Shown here in pieces: positions 61,390 through 64,000 of a stretch of 64,000 bases of DNA. Made by a program: the position numbers and the translations under genes. Each line of letters starts with the position of its first letter. Positions within the stretch are counted from its first letter, which is position 1. The notes under the pieces were generated by a model, which made no database searches, was not told the DNA's origin, and saw nothing but the letters and a program-made list of their open reading frames with translations. This DNA is from Spirosoma terrae (GTDB lineage: Bacteria; Bacteroidota; Bacteroidia; Cytophagales; Spirosomataceae): the NCBI RefSeq assembly GCF_010435915.1, contig NZ_JAAFZH010000015.1, forward strand, positions 1 to 64,000. Direction: 5' to 3'.

Positions 61390-62793
61390 ATGAAATACCG
61401 CTCACGACATGCCTATCTGATTCCTTACTTTTTCCTGGTATTCGGATTAATCAGCCAGATACAGGCTCAATCGCCCGATAGCCTGACCCGAGGGCCCTAC
61501 TTACAAAAGGCCACTCCAACCAGCATGACTTTCCGCTGGCGTACGCAATCGCCCTCGATTGGTGTTGTCCGCTTCGGCCAGGCAGCAGGTAAATTAGCGA
61601 AATCCAGTAAAGAAAATCAGGCGGTTACGGATCATGAAATAACCGTAACGGGCCTGAAGCCTAACGCAAAATATTATTATTCTGTTGGGACGGAAAGCGC
61701 TACGTTACAAGGCACGGCCGACAACTACTTTTACACCTTTCCAACGGAAGGCACCGCCAAGAAAACCAGAATCTGGTCGCTCGGTGACTTTGGCAATCAC
61801 TCGGCCCGGCAATACCACGTCAAAGAGTCATTCAAGCAATACGTTAAAAATCTGGGTGACCCCTACATTGATCTTTGGCTCTGGCTGGGCGATAACGCCT
61901 ATAATCGGGGATTAGATGCCGAATACCAACGTAACGTATTTAGCACCGATACAGGTTATGCGGGCGATCGCTTCATGAAGCAAACCCCCATTTTTTCTAC
62001 GCCGGGCAATCATGATTATGCTGGCAATAATAACCTCCGGGTCAGTTTAAACATCCCTTATTATCAGGTCGTTTCGCACCCCACCAATGCCGAAGCAGGC
62101 GGTGTTGCCTCGGGTAGCGAATCGTATTACTCTTTCAATTATGGCAATATCCATTTCGTAAGCCTGGATTCTGATCGATATGACGACAGTACGTTCAAAG
62201 CCAGTAACACCCGATTTGGCGAATTGAGTCCACAGCTGGCCTGGCTGAAAAAAGATTTAGAAGCGGCCCAGAAGAACCCAAAATTCACCTGGATTATTGC
62301 CTACTGGCACCATCCCCCATATACGAAGGGCACGCACGATTCTGATACAGAAAAGCAACTCCGCGATGTTCGCATGAACCTGCTTCCGGTTCTGGAACAG
62401 TACAGAGTAGACTTGGTTATGGGTGGCCATAGCCATGTGTATGAGCGGTCGGGTTTGCTGAAAGGCCATTATGGCGATGCTGTAACGTTTGATGCCAGTA
62501 CACACGTAGCGCTCAAAAACGAAAAACAAAACTCGGAGAATAAATCCACAGCATTTGTAAAAGATCGAAAAGCGGCTGTAAATGAAGGTACTGTTTACGT
62601 AGTGAACGGCGACGGTGGTGCCGGTGGCGGACACGTAAAGACCGGTACCGCCCAATGGCCCCACAACGCCATGCAAGTCTCCTACGATGGGGGTGGCGGA
62701 TCGATGTATATTGAAATAGAGGGCAATAAATTAACCGCTGTCATGATTGCAGCCGACGGGTCGATTCAGGATCAATTCACAATTTCGAAGTAA
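61390..62793 (+). CDS. Purple-acid-phosphatase-like metallophosphoesterase
   Basis: 467 residues with signal peptide (LIPYFFLVFGLISQIQAQ). An N-terminal FN3/PAP-type domain (TPTSMTFRWRTQSPSIGVVRFG ... AKYYYSVG) precedes a metallophosphoesterase domain. The five metal blocks are GDFGNH, GDNAYN, GNHDY, WHHPPY and GHSHVYER, as in purple acid phosphatases and related nucleotidases. It probably releases phosphate from organic esters in the periplasm. Confidence 0.93.
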   Translation: MKYRSRHAYLIPYFFLVFGLISQIQAQSPDSLTRGPYLQKATPTSMTFRWRTQSPSIGVVRFGQAAGKLAKSSKENQAVTDHEITVTGLKPNAKYYYSVGTESATLQGTADNYFYTFPTEGTAKKTRIWSLGDFGNHSARQYHVKESFKQYVKNLGDPYIDLWLWLGDNAYNRGLDAEYQRNVFSTDTGYAGDRFMKQTPIFSTPGNHDYAGNNNLRVSLNIPYYQVVSHPTNAEAGGVASGSESYYSFNYGNIHFVSLDSDRYDDSTFKASNTRFGELSPQLAWLKKDLEAAQKNPKFTWIIAYWHHPPYTKGTHDSDTEKQLRDVRMNLLPVLEQYRVDLVMGGHSHVYERSGLLKGHYGDAVTFDASTHVALKNEKQNSENKSTAFVKDRKAAVNEGTVYVVNGDGGAGGGHVKTGTAQWPHNAMQVSYDGGGGSMYIEIEGNKLTAVMIAADGSIQDQFTISK

Positions 62794-62819
62794 GCATCGT
62801 TAACACGTAGCGTTTATCT

Positions 62820-62846
62820 GAATGGCCGGTTTGAAACCGGCCATTC
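62820..62846 (+). terminator. Intrinsic terminator after the phosphatase gene
   Basis: GAATGGCCGGTTT / AAACCGGCCATTC is a perfect 13-bp inverted repeat followed by TTTCGTTTG, 26 bases past the stop. Confidence 0.8.
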
Positions 62847-62916
62847 TTTCGTTTGTAACGAATCAGCTTTGGCAGGCAGCGTTTAGGGAGGATAACTGCT
62901 GAGGCCAGCATAGCCT

Positions 62917-63717
62917 TTATCCATAGGTTTCCCGCAGGTATTCTTCCCAGTCCGCTGAGTCGATGGCTTTTTTGTTGGGGCAAGTGTTCTCTCCTTTAGC
63001 CAGACTTTTCATCAGGCTACCAACCGTTGGAATTGGAATGACAGGTTTCGATACGTTCCGGGCTTTCATCCAGAGCTGCGTCATCGTTCCAACGTCGTAC
63101 ACCTTCGGCCCTCCCAGATTGATGATTGTTTGTTGCGGGCCTGCCTGCACCAATCGATAGAGTTCGGCGGTGACGGTATCCACATGGATAGGCTGAACTT
63201 TCAGTTGTCTGGGTATGAACCCAATAGGAAGACTCAGTAATTTCCCAATGGCAAAATCCAGCAGATTATGAAACTGCGTAGCCCGAAGAATGGTGTACGG
63301 AATCTGACTCGCCTGAATCAAGCGTTCTGCCGACCGCTTTGCCCGGTAATAGCTGTATTGAATGGTATCGACGCCAACAATCGAACTATAAATCAAGTGT
63401 TTGACATCCGATTGGTTGAGCGCATTCAACAAATTCCGGGTAGCAACTACGTCAAAGGGTTCATTACCAATTTTAGTTGGCGCACTGGCTAAATGGAAAA
63501 CTGTGTCAACACCCTCCAGCGCCTGACGTAACCCTTCGCCTGTTGCCAGATCAATCCGTTGCCAGGGCGTATTGGTCGATTGACTAACGACGCTATACGA
63601 ATCGTTTTTTATTGGCTTGCGACTTCCCGATAGGAAATCAGCCTGTTCTTGTTGCAACGTAGCAACTACCGACGATCCTAATACACCCGAACCGCCAACG
63701 ACTAAAATCTTATTCAT
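62917..63717 (-). CDS. NAD(P)-binding NmrA/SDR-like protein
   Basis: 266 residues from the ATG at 63717 (MNKILVVGGSGVLGSSV); the longer frame has no matching N-terminus. The Rossmann motif GGSGVLG (8-14) is followed by YSSIVGVDTIQYSYYRAKRSAERLI, where the YxxxK pattern of extended SDRs is partly conserved (YYRAK). The family includes redox-sensing regulators and NAD(P)H-dependent reductases. It starts 13 bases after the end of the next gene upstream, suggesting a two-gene operon. Confidence 0.85.
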   Translation of the reverse strand: MNKILVVGGSGVLGSSVVATLQQEQADFLSGSRKPIKNDSYSVVSQSTNTPWQRIDLATGEGLRQALEGVDTVFHLASAPTKIGNEPFDVVATRNLLNALNQSDVKHLIYSSIVGVDTIQYSYYRAKRSAERLIQASQIPYTILRATQFHNLLDFAIGKLLSLPIGFIPRQLKVQPIHVDTVTAELYRLVQAGPQQTIINLGGPKVYDVGTMTQLWMKARNVSKPVIPIPTVGSLMKSLAKGENTCPNKKAIDSADWEEYLRETYG

Positions 63718-63730
63718 GACTGATGTTGCG

Positions 63731-64000
63731 TTAAAAAAGTACAGATTGTCGGGACTTCTGAACACTAGCCGAATAAATCATCAGCAGAATCGGTAGCAGC
63801 ACTGCCAGCGACAACGCCACTACGTTACCTACCTGATCGATCCAGGGCAACATATGCAGATGGCGTAGGTGGTATAGTAAATGGGGAATATTGAAAACGA
63901 GCAGACAACTAGCTGTTGCCTGAGCAGTAACCAGCCGGGGAACGATCAGAGTCAGGCAACATAACGTAGTGACGGCCAGAAAAAACGCGCCAACATCCCT
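63731..64000 (-). CDS. C-terminal part of a membrane protein (partial)
   Basis: The frame is open from the right edge to a stop at 63731, giving 89 residues. It has two hydrophobic stretches (VGAFFLAVTTLCCLTLIVP and VVALSLAVLLPILLMIY) linked by a region with HLLYHLRHLHML, then a short basic tail. The layout resembles small DoxX or DUF4345-type membrane proteins; this is a guess. It probably shares an operon with the NmrA-like gene. Confidence 0.7.
   Translation of the reverse strand, partial: RDVGAFFLAVTTLCCLTLIVPRLVTAQATASCLLVFNIPHLLYHLRHLHMLPWIDQVGNVVALSLAVLLPILLMIYSASVQKSRQSVLF

Overview
The window looks like chromosomal DNA of a Spirosoma-like member of the Cytophagales (Bacteroidota). 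The evidence is a type IX secretion (T9SS) sorting domain on a giant surface protein, a SusC/SusD pair inside a large polysaccharide utilization locus (PUL), starts without clear Shine-Dalgarno sequences, TAnnTTTG-like -7 elements, and a tmRNA tag (GEYNYAMAA) of the GE...YAMAA type I recall from Cytophaga. The genus is an inference. I saw no integrase, transposase, phage gene, CRISPR array, rRNA or tRNA.

Left part (1-32 kb), mostly housekeeping and accessory genes: the C-terminal part of a repetitive T9SS-secreted protein, an ankyrin protein, two SDR oxidoreductases, a GH3 beta-glucosidase, an alpha/beta hydrolase, the tmRNA gene ssrA, an SdpR/SdpI-type pair whose SdpI is fused in frame to a periplasmic-type alpha/beta hydrolase, a DUF3179 protein next to a PQQ/cytochrome c dehydrogenase, a MacB/FtsX-like permease, a siderophore receptor with a PepSY membrane protein, a DEAD-box helicase, a PhyH-type dioxygenase, a PAP2-like phosphatase, a lone nuoH beside asnS, SixA, a VOC protein, a PLP enzyme, and a gene broken at a run of seven T.

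Central part (32.5-55.8 kb, minus strand): a PUL. In transcription order it holds a BNR sialidase-like protein, an IclR regulator, SusC, SusD, a GH5-like/FN3 enzyme, three tandem GH10 xylanases, a glucarate-dehydratase-type enolase-superfamily enzyme, a GH5-like enzyme, an SDR, a GH2 exo-glycosidase, an MFS transporter, a LamG/SMP-30 protein and an RraA-like aldolase. The simplest reading is capture and cleavage of a xylan-type hemicellulose outside the cell, then import and breakdown of an acidic sugar (uronate, aldonate or aldarate). An IclR protein is the only regulator gene in the cluster, where hybrid two-component, SusR or ECF/anti-sigma systems are more usual.

Right part (55.9-64 kb): a LytTR mini-protein with its start codon in the loop of a perfect hairpin, small envelope proteins, a Crp/Fnr regulator, a TlpA-like thioredoxin, a class A beta-lactamase with an SDG motif, a purple-acid-phosphatase-like enzyme, an NmrA-like protein and the end of a membrane protein running off the right edge.

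Non-coding structure includes clear intrinsic terminators, several AT-rich palindromes that could be operators, GC-rich intergenic palindromes that look like dispersed repeats, and a visible excess of the pentamer ACGTA/TACGT.
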